Positions 8,166 through 17,021 are shown, numbered from the stretch's first letter. The stretch is DNA of 64,000 nucleotides from Sphingomonas sp. IC-56 (GCF_021043375.1 NZ_JAJNDV010000007.1:1-64000); one strand, 5' to 3'. Translations and numbers: made by a program. Notes: generated by a model from the letters alone, not told the origin.

Positions 8166-8909
8166 ATGGCAGGCCATTCCAAGTTCAAGAACATCATGCA
8201 CCGCAAGGGCGCGCAGGATAAGAAGCGCTCTGGCATGTTTTCCAAGCTCAGCCGCGAAATCACCGTGGCGGCGAAGATGGGGATGCCCGATCCCGACATG
8301 AATCCGCGCCTGCGCGCGGCGGTGAACGCCGCCAAGGCGCAGTCGATGCCCAAGGACAATATCCAGCGCGCGATCGACAAGGCGTCCAAGGGCGACATGG
8401 AGAATTACGAGGAAATCCGCTACGAAGGCTTCGGCCCGGGCGGCGTGTCCTTGATCATCGAAGCGCTGACCGACAACCGCAACCGCACCGCCACCAACGT
8501 CCGGGTCGCTGTGTCCAAGAATGGCGGCAATCTGGGCGCCAGCGGCTCGGTGAGCCACGGCTTCGACCGGATGGGCTTGATCAACTATCCGGCGAGCGCG
8601 GGTGACGCGGAGAAGGTGTTCGAAGCAGCGCTTGAAGCGGGTGCCGAGGACGTAACGAGCTCCGAGGACGGGCACGAGATCTGGACCGCCCAGGAATCGC
8701 TTCACGAAGTCGCCAAGGCGCTTGAGCCCGTGCTGGGCGAGGCCGAGGGCGCCAAGCTCGCCTGGAAGCCGCAGACCATGGTCTCGGTCGACGCAGATGA
8801 CGCGGCCACGCTGTTCAAGCTGATCGACGCGCTGGACGACGATGACGACGTCCAGACGGTGTGGGGCAATTACGAAGTCTCCGACGAGGTCATGGAGAAG
8901 CTCGGCTGA
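8166..8909 (+). CDS. yebC: YebC/PmpR family protein
   Basis: A 247-aa protein with the invariant start [18 protein letters not shown] and the [19 protein letters not shown] core. Family members bind DNA as regulators, and more recent work links them to translation of difficult stretches such as polyproline. It commonly neighbours ruvC, and does so here. The stop at 8909 is followed within 5 bases by a family A palindrome and then ruvC. The full family length of about 245 aa is present with no disruption. Confidence 0.95.
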   Translation: MAGHSKFKNIMHRKGAQDKKRSGMFSKLSREITVAAKMGMPDPDMNPRLRAAVNAAKAQSMPKDNIQRAIDKASKGDMENYEEIRYEGFGPGGVSLIIEALTDNRNRTATNVRVAVSKNGGNLGASGSVSHGFDRMGLINYPASAGDAEKVFEAALEAGAEDVTSSEDGHEIWTAQESLHEVAKALEPVLGEAEGAKLAWKPQTMVSVDADDAATLFKLIDALDDDDDVQTVWGNYEVSDEVMEKLG

Positions 8910-8913
8910 TGCA

Positions 8914-9057
8914 GATCCTCCCCGAGCTTGCTCGGGGAGGGGGACCGCTCGCCATTGGCGAGTGGTGGAGGGGCCGTCGCGCAAGCGGCGGTTTCACCGC
9001 CGCCCCCTCCACCATGCTGCGCATGGTCCCCCTCCCCGAGCCAAGCTCGGGGAGGAT
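8914..9057. repeat. Family A palindromic repeat (complete copy)
   Basis: The termini are inverted: GATCCTCCCCGAGCTTG at the left and CCAAGCTCGGGGAGGATC at the right. Inside are secondary palindromes (CGCTCGCCATTGGCGAG, GCGGCGGTTTCACCGCCGC, CATGCTGCGCATG). It fills almost the entire gap between yebC and ruvC, and its right end contains the probable ribosome-binding site of ruvC. Confidence 0.9.
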
Positions 9058-9066
9058 CTTCTTGTG
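9051..9066 (+). promoter_or_regulatory. Ribosome-binding site and GTG start of ruvC inside/adjacent to the repeat
   Basis: GGAGG at 9051-9055 lies 8 bases before the GTG at 9064. The GGAGG is part of the right terminus of the family A repeat, so the repeat supplies the translation signal. No ATG in this frame is better placed. Confidence 0.7.
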
Positions 9067-9549
9067 ATCCTGCTCGGCCTGGATCCTGGACTTGGTACCA
9101 CAGGCTGGGGACTTATCCGCGCCGAAGGCAATCGGCTGAGCCATCTCGCCAATGGCCAGCTCAAGACCGACACCAAGGCGCCGCTCGCCCGGCGGCTGGC
9201 GCATCTTGATGCAATGCTGGCCGCGTTGATTGCCGATCATGCGCCCGAGGCGGCGGCGTGCGAGGAGGTGTTCGTCAACAGCAACGCGCAGTCGACGCTG
9301 AAGCTGGGGCAGGCGCGCGGCGTGGTGATCTGTGCCGCGGCGCGGGCGGGGCTCGATGTCGGCGAATATACGCCGAGCATCGTCAAGAAGGCGGTGGTCG
9401 GCACGGGCGCTGCCGACAAGGCGCAGGTGCATGCCATGGTCTCTCGGCTGTTGCCCGGCGTGAAGATCGCCGGGGCCGACGCCGCCGATGCGCTAGCGGT
9501 CGCGATCTGCCACGCGCATCACCTCGCCTCGGCGCGCCGGCTCGGCTGA
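9064..9549 (+). CDS. ruvC: Holliday junction resolvase RuvC
   Basis: A 161-aa endonuclease that cuts Holliday junctions bound by RuvAB. It starts (GTG as Met)[15 protein letters not shown], giving the first catalytic Asp in GLDPG. The catalytic Glu is in CEEVFVNSN near residue 66, and the C-terminal acidic pair is in [14 protein letters not shown]. The length matches the family (~160-175). The ruv genes are spread out: ruvA follows at 10203 and ruvB at 11360, with minus-strand genes between them. Confidence 0.96.
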   Translation: MILLGLDPGLGTTGWGLIRAEGNRLSHLANGQLKTDTKAPLARRLAHLDAMLAALIADHAPEAAACEEVFVNSNAQSTLKLGQARGVVICAAARAGLDVGEYTPSIVKKAVVGTGAADKAQVHAMVSRLLPGVKIAGADAADALAVAICHAHHLASARRLG

Positions 9550-9553
9550 GGCT

Positions 9554-10000
9554 TCAGGCGGCCAGCGCCCAAGCAGGCGCCGGTCGGTCGTCGTCGTGGG
9601 CGGCACCGCCATCCTCCGGTCGCCGCTGACGGACCGTACGCCGGCTGCGGCCGGGCAACTTTGCCTGCATCCAGCCGAGCACCGCCCGCACGCGAATGGT
9701 GGTCGCGGTGGCGAGCGTGACGGCCAGCAGGTCCACCGCCGCAGTCATCTCGATGCTGGATACGATCCCGATCAGTTCGGGCAGGTACATGGCGAAAAGC
9801 CTTAGCCCTTCCTCTTCCATGATGAGGAAGAGCAGCACGCCAAACAGCGTGGAGGCGCCAAGCAGCAGGATTTGCGTGCGGGTGAAGCGGGCCAGCCAGG
9901 CGGCGGGCCGCTCGACCAGCGCACGGCGCATCGTTTGCCCGATCGGCGTTGGTCCCGCGGCGCAGAGCATCAGCAGCAACAAAAGCAGTGCACTGGTCAT
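9554..10000 (-). CDS. Hypothetical membrane protein
   Basis: A 148-aa protein with three or four hydrophobic segments: residues about 2-16 (TSALLLLLLMLCAAG), 40-60 (ILLLGASTLFGVLLFLI), 68-82, and 85-102 (AAVDLLAVTLATATT). The C-terminal tail is basic then acidic, rich in Arg, Asp and Pro. I recognise no family. The ATG at 10000 was chosen over ATGs at 10024 and 10030 because GGGGGA precedes it closely. It converges with ruvC, with 4 bases between stops. It splits the usual ruvC-ruvA unit. Confidence 0.65.
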   Translation of the reverse strand: MTSALLLLLLMLCAAGPTPIGQTMRRALVERPAAWLARFTRTQILLLGASTLFGVLLFLIMEEEGLRLFAMYLPELIGIVSSIEMTAAVDLLAVTLATATTIRVRAVLGWMQAKLPGRSRRTVRQRRPEDGGAAHDDDRPAPAWALAA

Positions 10001-10202
10001 CTTGTCCCCCTGTGGGCCCAACATGCGCACGCCACCGGGCTTCGCCTAACCCTGCGGGCACCCCCCCGAGCGATCTTTTCATTTTCCTACCGCGCGATGT
10101 TCTGCTTATGTGCCGGCGGAGGCGTTGTGCGCGGTCAGCAGGCGGTCTCCAGAACGTCGGTTTGGCCTGAACTTTTCTAAACTTCCGGAGCAGATCGGCT
10201 CG

Positions 10203-10799
10203 ATGATTGCGCATTTGAACGGACGGCTGGCCTCCACGGGTATCGATCATGCGGTGATCGACGTGAACGGCGTCGGCTATCTCGTCGGTGCTTCGGCCAA
10301 GACGCTCCACGCACTGGGCGGAACGGGCGAGTTCGTGACCGTGCATACCGAAATGCTGGTGTCGGAGGATTCTATCCGGCTGATGGGCTTTGCCTCGGCC
10401 GACGAGCGCGACTGGTTCAAGCTTCTCACCAGCGTCCAGGGCGTCGGCGCGAAAGTGGCCCTGGCGATCCTGTCGCTGCTGGCGCCCGATGAACTGCGCA
10501 CGGCAGTGGCGCGGGCCGATTCGGCGACCATCGCGCGGTCCAATGGCGTCGGGCCGAAGCTCGCCCAGCGGATCGTCAACGAATTGAAGGACAAGGCAGG
10601 CGTGGTGCTGGGCGGCGGCGGGCCTGTCGCAGTGCCGGCAGGCGGGGCAGCGGCGGATGCGGTGTCGGCGCTGCTCAACCTGGGCTTCAAGCCGGCCGAG
10701 GCGTCAAACGCAGTCAATGCCGCCAATGACGAGCTTGGAGCGGGTGCCACGCTCGACGCTCTGGTCCGGCTTGCGCTCAAGAAGGCGGCGAAACCTTAA
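10203..10799 (+). CDS. ruvA: Holliday junction DNA helicase subunit RuvA
   Basis: A 198-aa DNA-binding subunit that clamps Holliday junctions and recruits RuvB. Domain I (OB fold) begins [10 protein letters not shown]. Domain II holds the helix-hairpin-helix pair, seen as [16 protein letters not shown] and [16 protein letters not shown] flexible Gly/Ala-rich linker (about residues 137-152) leads to the C-terminal domain III ([13 protein letters not shown]) that contacts RuvB. The ATG at 10203 fits the family start; the open frame extends further upstream but without homology. The stop overlaps the stop of the convergent gene. Confidence 0.96.
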   Translation: MIAHLNGRLASTGIDHAVIDVNGVGYLVGASAKTLHALGGTGEFVTVHTEMLVSEDSIRLMGFASADERDWFKLLTSVQGVGAKVALAILSLLAPDELRTAVARADSATIARSNGVGPKLAQRIVNELKDKAGVVLGGGGPVAVPAGGAAADAVSALLNLGFKPAEASNAVNAANDELGAGATLDALVRLALKKAAKP

Positions 10800-11224
10800 G
10801 CGGCAAGCGCGCTGCGGCTGAGCAAGGCTTCGATCCCGCGCCGTTCGCGCGCGACATGGGTCCGCACGCGCAGGATCATGCTGTGCGCCTCGCAGCGATA
10901 GGCGTCTTCCTGGCCCGCGATGCCTGACGTGCTCCACTTTGCGACGTAGTTGCGGAACGCCTCGCTGATCAGGATGCATTCGGCCTTGAGCTGTCGGGCG
11001 GCATCGGCATCCAGCATCGAGCCGTGCTTTACCATGGGGTCGAAGATCTGCTGGTGCTTGAACACCTGATATCCGGTTAGCACCCGCACGAAGCGCCAGC
11101 GCGCGCTGCTCACCACCGCGGGATCCAGATCAGCGCTGCCGAGCATCGCATCGGCTTCCACGGTGACGTCCGCGATCGCCTGATGATGCTGGTGCATTTG
11201 CGCGAGAAGGCCGGTGCGGTTCAT
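10796..11224 (-). CDS. Small His-rich protein, possibly hemerythrin-like
   Basis: A 142-aa mostly helical protein. Histidines occur in a pattern that could be a four-helix HHE bundle: HQHHQA near residue 10, [14 protein letters not shown] near 55-65, then H in EAHSM and [10 protein letters not shown] toward the C-terminus. This is suggestive, not decisive, since the exact H-HxxxE spacing of hemerythrins is not clean. No signal peptide is seen. The ATG at 11224 was preferred over the one at 11281. Its stop overlaps that of ruvA. It lies antisense between ruvA and ruvB. Confidence 0.6.
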   Translation of the reverse strand: MNRTGLLAQMHQHHQAIADVTVEADAMLGSADLDPAVVSSARWRFVRVLTGYQVFKHQQIFDPMVKHGSMLDADAARQLKAECILISEAFRNYVAKWSTSGIAGQEDAYRCEAHSMILRVRTHVARERRGIEALLSRSALAA

Positions 11225-11359
11225 GGGCTGATTTTGCGGTGGGTACGGTAACCACTCGTTTACGGATGGGGTCCGTGCCACTCCGCATACGGGTCACTCC
11301 CCATGCGGGACATCCCGTAGCCATGGACAGAGGCGCACGCGAACAGCTAGGGAACATGC

Positions 11360-12382
11360 GTGACTGACGCCGACCGCATCTTGACCGCATCCCGCCGTCC
11401 CGAGGACGTGGACGCCGCGCTGCGCCCCAAGCATCTCGACGAGTTCGTCGGGCAGAAGGCTGCGCGCGAGAATCTGCGGGTGTTCATCGACGCGGCCAAG
11501 GCGCGCGGCGACGCGCTGGACCATGTGCTGTTCTTCGGACCGCCGGGGCTGGGCAAGACGACGCTGGCGCAGATCATCGCGCGCGAAATGGGGGTGGGCT
11601 TCCGCTCCACCTCCGGGCCGGTGATCGCCAAGTCTGGCGATCTGGCGGCGCTGCTCACCAACCTGGAGGACGGCGACGTCCTGTTCATCGACGAGATTCA
11701 CCGGTTGAATCCGGTGGTCGAGGAAGTGCTGTATCCGGCGATGGAGGACCGCGCGCTCGACCTGATGATCGGCGATGGGCCGTCGGCCCGGTCGGTGCGG
11801 ATCGACCTGCCGCGCTTTACCCTGGTCGGCGCGACGACGCGGCAGGGGCTTTTGAGCACGCCGCTGCGTGACCGGTTCGGCATCCCGGTGCGGCTGCAAT
11901 TCTATACGGTCGACGAGCTGGAGCGGGTGGTGACGCGCGCGGCCGGCCTGCTCGACCTGGGCATCGCCACCGATGGCGCGCAGGAGATCGCCAGACGCTC
12001 GCGCGGCACCCCGCGTATTGCTGGGCGGCTGCTGCGGCGGGTGCGCGATTTCGCCAATGTGCTGGGGGTGGACCGGGTCGATGCCCGGACTGCCGACGCG
12101 GCGCTCAACCGCTTGGAGGTCGATCCGCTGGGGCTCGACAATATGGACCGGCGCTATCTCACCATGATCGCCGACATCTACAAGGGCGGGCCGGTCGGCG
12201 TGGAGACGCTGGCCGCTGGCCTGTCCGAGGCGCGCGACGCGATCGAGGAAGTCATCGAGCCCTATCTGATCCAGATCGGCATGATCGCCCGCACGGCGCG
12301 GGGGCGCTGCTTGAACGCGGCGGGGTGGAAGCATCTCGGCCTCAATCCGCCGGCCGGGGCACAGGACGGGCTGTTCGACTAA
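11360..12382 (+). CDS. ruvB: Holliday junction branch migration ATPase RuvB
   Basis: A 340-aa AAA+ motor for branch migration. Walker A is [11 protein letters not shown], Walker B is LFIDEIHR, sensor 1 is [10 protein letters not shown], and the arginine finger region is TPLRDRFGI. The C-terminal winged-helix domain contains [14 protein letters not shown]. It starts with GTG at 11360, with an AGGGA-type site just upstream. The next gene is the tol-pal thioesterase, 45 bases on, so ruvB may be co-transcribed with ybgC-tolQRAB-pal, a common arrangement in this group. Confidence 0.97.
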   Translation: MTDADRILTASRRPEDVDAALRPKHLDEFVGQKAARENLRVFIDAAKARGDALDHVLFFGPPGLGKTTLAQIIAREMGVGFRSTSGPVIAKSGDLAALLTNLEDGDVLFIDEIHRLNPVVEEVLYPAMEDRALDLMIGDGPSARSVRIDLPRFTLVGATTRQGLLSTPLRDRFGIPVRLQFYTVDELERVVTRAAGLLDLGIATDGAQEIARRSRGTPRIAGRLLRRVRDFANVLGVDRVDARTADAALNRLEVDPLGLDNMDRRYLTMIADIYKGGPVGVETLAAGLSEARDAIEEVIEPYLIQIGMIARTARGRCLNAAGWKHLGLNPPAGAQDGLFD

Positions 12383-12427
12383 GCTTGGGGGTTTCCCGTT
12401 TGTTAACGCTCGATTAGGGCAGGGCTT

Positions 12428-12874
12428 ATGACCGCGCCCGCCGCCATTGGCCGTTTCGAAGGCCTAGAGCACCGTTTCGGGCTGCGCGTGTATTTCGAGG
12501 ATACCGACCTTACCGGCATCGTCTACCACGCGAACTATCTGCGCTACATGGAGCGGGCACGGTCCGACATGCTTGCAGCGGCGGGGATCGACCAGCGCGC
12601 GGTGTTCGAAGCGGGCGAGGGAGCGTATGCGGTGCGCGACATTGCGCTGCGCTACCGCACGCCGGCGCGGCTGAGCGACGACCTGATGGTAGTCAGCCGG
12701 CTTACCGAACTGCGCGGCGCGTCGGTGCGCATTCAGCAACGAGTCATGCGCGGGGAAACCATAGTGGCGCAGGCCGAGGTCGAGGCGGCGTTCGTCTCGC
12801 CAACGGGCAAACCGCGCCGGCAACCGCAGGATTGGGTGGCGAAGTTCGAGCCGCTGCTCTGGAAGGGGAACTAG
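12428..12874 (+). CDS. ybgC: Tol-Pal-associated acyl-CoA thioesterase YbgC
   Basis: A 148-aa hotdog-fold enzyme. The catalytic Asp is in FEDTDLTGIVYHANYLRY, the 4-hydroxybenzoyl-CoA thioesterase signature. It hydrolyses acyl-CoA in the cytosol, and members are found with tol genes in most Proteobacteria. The position directly before tolQ (7 bases) supports the assignment. The end of the gene (CTGGAAGGGGAAC) provides the ribosome site of tolQ, so the two are coupled. Confidence 0.94.
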   Translation: MTAPAAIGRFEGLEHRFGLRVYFEDTDLTGIVYHANYLRYMERARSDMLAAAGIDQRAVFEAGEGAYAVRDIALRYRTPARLSDDLMVVSRLTELRGASVRIQQRVMRGETIVAQAEVEAAFVSPTGKPRRQPQDWVAKFEPLLWKGN

Positions 12875-12881
12875 TATCACG

Positions 12882-13571
12882 ATGCTTATGCTCAGCACTG
12901 CCGCCGCGACCATGTCTCCGGTCGGCCTGTTCCTGCAGGCGGACTGGGTGGTGCGCGGCGTCATGATCGGCCTGTTGCTGGCGAGCCTTTGGACCTGGGC
13001 GATCATCCTCAGCTTCGGCTTCCGGGTGTCCAGCGTGCGCAAGGCGATCAACGCGTTCGAGGTCGAGTATCGCGAGGCGGACGACATCGACGAGTTCCAC
13101 CGCCGCTCCGCCACGCGCGACCAGCCGATCGCTCGGGTGTTCTCAGCGGGCGTGACGGAATGGCGGCGCTCCACGACCGGCAAGACCATCGACCGCGAAG
13201 GCACGCGCGAGCGGCTGGCTACTGCGATGGGCGCGACGGTGGCGCAGGAGATCGACCGTCTCGCCGACCGGCTGAACTTCCTGGCGACGGTGGGTTCTGT
13301 GGCGCCGTTCGTGGGGTTGTTCGGCACCGTGTGGGGCATCATGCGCAGCTTCACCGGCATCGCCCAGCAGCAGAGCACGTCGCTTGCGGTCGTGGCGCCG
13401 GGTATCGCCGAGGCGTTGTTCGCCACCGCGATCGGGCTGTTCGCGGCCATTCCGGCGGTGATTGCCTATAATCGCTATTCGCACAGCGTGAACCGCGTCG
13501 AGCAGCGGCTGAACCGCTTTGCCGACGGCTTTCACGCGACGCTCAGCCGCCGGCTGGAGATGGAGGCCTAA
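12882..13571 (+). CDS. tolQ: Tol-Pal system inner membrane protein TolQ
   Basis: A 229-aa MotA/TolQ/ExbB protein. Three membrane segments are visible: about residues 20-45 (VVRGVMIGLLLASLWTWAII), about 130-155 (FLATVGSVAPFVGLFGTVW), and about 170-195 (APGIAEALFATAIGLFAAIP). The TVGSVAPFVGLFGTVWGIM block is the family signature. With TolR it forms the proton-driven motor that energises TolA. It belongs to the ybgC-tolQRAB-pal cluster, with 4 bases to tolR. Confidence 0.96.
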   Translation: MLMLSTAAATMSPVGLFLQADWVVRGVMIGLLLASLWTWAIILSFGFRVSSVRKAINAFEVEYREADDIDEFHRRSATRDQPIARVFSAGVTEWRRSTTGKTIDREGTRERLATAMGATVAQEIDRLADRLNFLATVGSVAPFVGLFGTVWGIMRSFTGIAQQQSTSLAVVAPGIAEALFATAIGLFAAIPAVIAYNRYSHSVNRVEQRLNRFADGFHATLSRRLEMEA

Positions 13572-13575
13572 CGCA

Positions 13576-14013
13576 ATGGCCATGCATCTTCCCTCGGGCA
13601 AGGGCCGCGGGCGCCGTCAGCCCATGGCCGAGATCAACGTGACGCCGCTGGTCGACGTCATGCTGGTGCTGCTCATCATCTTCATGGTGACGGCGCCGCT
13701 GCTGACCGCGGGCGTGCCGGTGAACCTGCCCGACAGCCGCGCCAAGGCGCTGGATCAGGAGCAGGAGCCGATCCAGGTGTCGATCGACGAACAGGGTCAG
13801 ATCTTCGTCGACGACCAGCCGGTCACCGACGCGACGCTGCCTACTGCGCTGGAGGACATTGCGAAGCGCACCGACGGCGAAGGCAAGCCGCCGCAGATCT
13901 TCCTGCGCGCCGACAAGGGCCTGGGCTATGGCAAGGTCATGCAGGTGATGGGCGAGCTCAATCGCGTGGGGCTGAACCGCGTGTCGCTGCTCACCAACGC
14001 CACCGACGGCTGA
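13576..14013 (+). CDS. tolR: Tol-Pal system protein TolR
   Basis: A 145-aa ExbD/TolR protein with one transmembrane helix near residues 20-42 (VDVMLVLLIIFMVTAPLL). This helix contains the essential Asp in PLVDVML that carries protons. The remainder is a periplasmic domain (IFLRADKGLGYGKVMQVMGEL). The ATG at 13576 was chosen because the longer frame upstream lies inside tolQ in another phase. The partner tolQ is 4 bases upstream and tolA 4 bases downstream. Confidence 0.95.
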   Translation: MAMHLPSGKGRGRRQPMAEINVTPLVDVMLVLLIIFMVTAPLLTAGVPVNLPDSRAKALDQEQEPIQVSIDEQGQIFVDDQPVTDATLPTALEDIAKRTDGEGKPPQIFLRADKGLGYGKVMQVMGELNRVGLNRVSLLTNATDG

Positions 14014-14017
14014 CGCG

Positions 14018-15028
14018 ATGGGTTTGACTCGAGGTGAAGCCGTTGCGCTGGGCGTGGCCGCCGCGGGTCACGTCCTGCTGTTCGGCGTGCTGTCGGTCGG
14101 CTTCCTGGCGACGCCAAATCCCGACAAGCTGGAGCCGCAGCCGATCGAAGTGACGCTGGCCGACGAGGTCGCGCTGACCAGCGCCGCGCCCGAGATCAGC
14201 AGCGAGGCGCCGGCTGCCAAAAAGTCGCCGGTAGAGGCTCCGCTAGAGGCCGACACCGCACCTGAGCCGGCGCCCGAACCCGAGCCGCAGCCGCCCGAGC
14301 CGCAACCTGCGCCGGCTCCACAGCCGCAGCCCAAGCCGGCCCCGCCTAAGCCTGCGCCGCCGAAGCCCGCACCTGCCAAGCCCCAGCCGGCAAAGCCGCA
14401 GCCAAAGCCACAGCCACAGCCCGCGCCCAAGCCAGCGCCGAAGCCGGCTCCCAAGGCTGCACCGGCCAAGCCGAGCAAGCCTGCGCCTACCGCGCCCGCC
14501 AAGCCGACCAAGGCGGCACCCTCTACGCCGACGCGCACGGCAGCGGCAGGGAAGCCAGCGGCGACGAAGCCGGCTGCGGCAGCGCCGGCAAAGGCGCGCG
14601 GCCCGGTGAAGCCGAGCGGGCGGCTGGAAGGGCTGGACCTTGGCAGCAGCGATCGGCCAAGCCCGAGCAAGTCTAACGCGGCGCCGGCGGCACGCATGTC
14701 GACTCAAGCCGCAGCGAACATCGGCTCGGCCATCCAGCGCCAGGTGCAGCCGTGCGCCGACCGGCAGGTCAGCCCGGGACCGGGCGCGGAGAAGATCCGC
14801 GCGGTGGTGAACCTTCGCCTCAACCGTGACGGTTCGCTCGCCGCGCCGCCGCGCATCATCGGGCATGACGGCGTGGACGACAGCAACGAACGCTATGTGC
14901 GGCGCGTAGATGACGCGGTGAAGGCGATCTTTGCCGGCTGTTCGCCGCTGCGCAACATGCCCGAGGAACTCTATGACGTTCCGAACGGCTGGAAGAGCTT
15001 TACCCTACGATACAGGCTCAAGAGCTGA
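14018..15028 (+). CDS. tolA: Cell division/envelope protein TolA
   Basis: A 336-aa protein with one N-terminal transmembrane helix (residues about 8-28). A long low-complexity linker (about residues 75-205) consists of Pro, Ala and Lys repeats such as PAPKPAPKPAPK, in place of the Ala/Lys helix of enterobacterial TolA. The C-terminal domain (about 225-336) has a conserved QPCADRQ and ends GWKSFTLRYRLKS. It bridges TolQR to TolB and Pal in the periplasm. The repetitive linker makes long antisense open frames that are not genes. Confidence 0.93.
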   Translation: MGLTRGEAVALGVAAAGHVLLFGVLSVGFLATPNPDKLEPQPIEVTLADEVALTSAAPEISSEAPAAKKSPVEAPLEADTAPEPAPEPEPQPPEPQPAPAPQPQPKPAPPKPAPPKPAPAKPQPAKPQPKPQPQPAPKPAPKPAPKAAPAKPSKPAPTAPAKPTKAAPSTPTRTAAAGKPAATKPAAAAPAKARGPVKPSGRLEGLDLGSSDRPSPSKSNAAPAARMSTQAAANIGSAIQRQVQPCADRQVSPGPGAEKIRAVVNLRLNRDGSLAAPPRIIGHDGVDDSNERYVRRVDDAVKAIFAGCSPLRNMPEELYDVPNGWKSFTLRYRLKS

Positions 15029-15041
15029 GGAACATGGAGAG

Positions 15042-16418
15042 ATGATGCGCACCGGAAAGATCGCACTGGCGCTGGTCGCAACGGTGTCGGCACAGGCCCT
15101 GCGGGCTCAGAACGTGCCGAGCGCACCGGCACCCGCCCAGCAGGGGCAGCAGGGCCAGGATGATGGCGGGCTGGTGGTCGACGTGGAAGGCGGCATGTCC
15201 GCCCCGCTGCCGATCCTGATCCCGGCGATGCCGACGTCGCAGGTCGCCCAGACGCCGGCGGGCTCGACCGATCAGCTGGGACAGAAACTGGCGCAGATTG
15301 TCGACGATGATCTGCGCAACACCGGGCTGTTCAAGACCTCCGGCCCCGGCGCGAACCGCGCGATCGGAATCGGCGAAGTGACTGCGCCCAATTACGCCAG
15401 CTGGAGCGGTGGGCAGGCGCTGGTTCAGGGCTATGTTCGCGCCAACGGCAACGGGTCGCTGACGATCGGATGCTATCTCTATGACCTGGCGGCGCAGACC
15501 GAACTGGTGCGCCAGGGTTTCGTAGTCTCGCCCGGCGACTGGCGCCGCGCGGGGCATAAATGCGCCGACGCGATCTATGCGCGGCTGACCGGCGAGGGCG
15601 GCTATTTCGACAGCCAGGTGGTCTATGTCGCCGAGACCGGGCCCAAGGGCCGCCGCCGCAAGCAGCTGGCGATCATGGACCAGGACGGCGCGAACCACCG
15701 CTTCCTGACGAACGGCCAGGCGATCGTGCTGACCCCGCGCATGTCGCCGCGCGGCAACGCGATCGTGTATATGAGCTTCGAGAACCGGCAGCCCACGCTC
15801 TATGTCTATGACATGGCGGCGCGGTCGAACCGGAAGCTGGTGTCCAATGTCAGCCAGACCTTTGCGCCGCGCTTCTCGCCCGATGGCCGCTGGGTGCTGT
15901 TCTCGATGGCGACGGCGGGTAATACCGACATCTATCGCATCAGTGCCTCGGGCGGCGAGCCGCAGCGGCTGACCAACTCGCCCGGGATCGATACCGGGGG
16001 ATCCTATTCGCCCGATGGATCCAAGATCGTGTTCGAATCGGATCGCGGCGGCACCCAGCAGCTGTACGTGATGAACGCCGACGGTTCGAACCAGCGCCGC
16101 ATCAGCTTTGGCGGCGGGCGCTATGCGACGCCCGAATGGAGTCCGCGCGGAGACCTGATCGCCTTTACCCGCACCGGCGGCGGCGCGTTCCGCATCGGCG
16201 TGATGAACCAGAGCGGGGGTGGCGAGCGGCTGCTGACCGAAAGCTGGGGCGACGAAGGGCCTAGCTGGTCGCCCAATGGGCGCGTGCTGATGTTCTTCCG
16301 CTCAGCCCAGGGTTCGGGCCGCCCCGACCTGTGGGCGGTCGACCTGACCGGTGTCGCGCGGAAGATCCCGACGCCGCTGGACGGATCGGATCCGAGCTGG
16401 GGACCGCTTCGTCCGTAA
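15042..16418 (+). CDS. tolB: Tol-Pal system beta-propeller protein TolB
   Basis: A 458-aa periplasmic protein. The signal peptide (MMRTGKIALALVATVSA) ends near residue 20 with an AxA-type site around LRAQN. An N-terminal alpha/beta domain follows, then a six-bladed WD40-like propeller from about residue 190. The blades show repeats of the form SPDGxxxxFxSxRxG, such as RFSPDGRWVLFSM and SYSPDGSKIVFESDRGG. The start is one of two tandem ATGs (15042 or 15045) behind GGAGAG. It binds Pal and TolA. A small hairpin separates it from pal. Confidence 0.96.
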   Translation: MMRTGKIALALVATVSAQALRAQNVPSAPAPAQQGQQGQDDGGLVVDVEGGMSAPLPILIPAMPTSQVAQTPAGSTDQLGQKLAQIVDDDLRNTGLFKTSGPGANRAIGIGEVTAPNYASWSGGQALVQGYVRANGNGSLTIGCYLYDLAAQTELVRQGFVVSPGDWRRAGHKCADAIYARLTGEGGYFDSQVVYVAETGPKGRRRKQLAIMDQDGANHRFLTNGQAIVLTPRMSPRGNAIVYMSFENRQPTLYVYDMAARSNRKLVSNVSQTFAPRFSPDGRWVLFSMATAGNTDIYRISASGGEPQRLTNSPGIDTGGSYSPDGSKIVFESDRGGTQQLYVMNADGSNQRRISFGGGRYATPEWSPRGDLIAFTRTGGGAFRIGVMNQSGGGERLLTESWGDEGPSWSPNGRVLMFFRSAQGSGRPDLWAVDLTGVARKIPTPLDGSDPSWGPLRP

Positions 16419-16435
16419 ACCAGAGATACATGTTG

Positions 16436-16450
16436 CCCGCGTCACGCGGG
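16436..16450 (+). other. Short GC hairpin between tolB and pal
   Basis: CCCGCGTCACGCGGG forms a 6-bp stem with a 3-base loop, 18 bases after the tolB stop and 26 before the pal ATG. No U-run follows. It could be an RNA-processing or attenuation site giving separate control of pal. Confidence 0.4.
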
Positions 16451-16475
16451 AGCCGTTCAAAAGGAGGATAGAACC

Positions 16476-16997
16476 ATGGCCAAGATGACGACCAGCCTGT
16501 TGTTGGCTGTTGCGCTGATCGGCACCGCCGGCTGCGCCAAGAAGCGCCCGCCCGAATTGCCGCCCGCACCGGTGGCTGACGGCGATCTGGGTGCCGGTGC
16601 AGGCTCGGCCGACACGTCCGACCAATACGGGTCGAATGCGCTCAACGAGAAGTTCAAGCGTGAAGTCATGAGCGACACGGTCCGCTTTGGCCTGGACCAG
16701 TATGACATCGATCCCGAGGCGCGCCGCATCCTGGACAGCCAGGTACAGTGGCTGATGGCCAATCCCGCGACCCGGATCACGATCGAAGGCCATGCCGACG
16801 AGCGCGGCACCCGCGAATACAATCTTGGGCTGGGTGACCGGCGCGCCAACGCCGCCAAGAACTATCTGGCCGCACGCGGCGTATCGCCGACCCGCATCAC
16901 CACGATCAGCTATGGCAAGGAACGGCCGGTCGCGCTGGGATCGGACGAGGCGGCCTGGGCACAGAACCGCCGTGCGGTGACCATCGTCATCAGCTGA
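16476..16997 (+). CDS. pal: Peptidoglycan-associated lipoprotein Pal
   Basis: A 173-aa outer membrane lipoprotein. The signal peptide ends in a lipobox-like ALIGTAGC with Cys near residue 21. A Pro/Ala-rich linker leads to the OmpA-like domain (about residues 70-173), where GHADERGTREYNLGLGDRRA binds diaminopimelate of peptidoglycan. The strong ribosome site AAAGGAGGA lies just upstream, suggesting high expression relative to tolB. It is the last gene of the Tol-Pal cluster, followed by a terminator hairpin. Confidence 0.97.
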   Translation: MAKMTTSLLLAVALIGTAGCAKKRPPELPPAPVADGDLGAGAGSADTSDQYGSNALNEKFKREVMSDTVRFGLDQYDIDPEARRILDSQVQWLMANPATRITIEGHADERGTREYNLGLGDRRANAAKNYLAARGVSPTRITTISYGKERPVALGSDEAAWAQNRRAVTIVIS

Positions 16998-17021
16998 CGC
17001 TTCAGCAGTCGACAGATACAA

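Noticed and set aside
14068..14866. Gly/Ala/Leu- and Arg-rich frames opposite tolA
   Set aside because: Produced by the Pro/Ala/Lys repeats of the tolA linker read backwards; no independent support.
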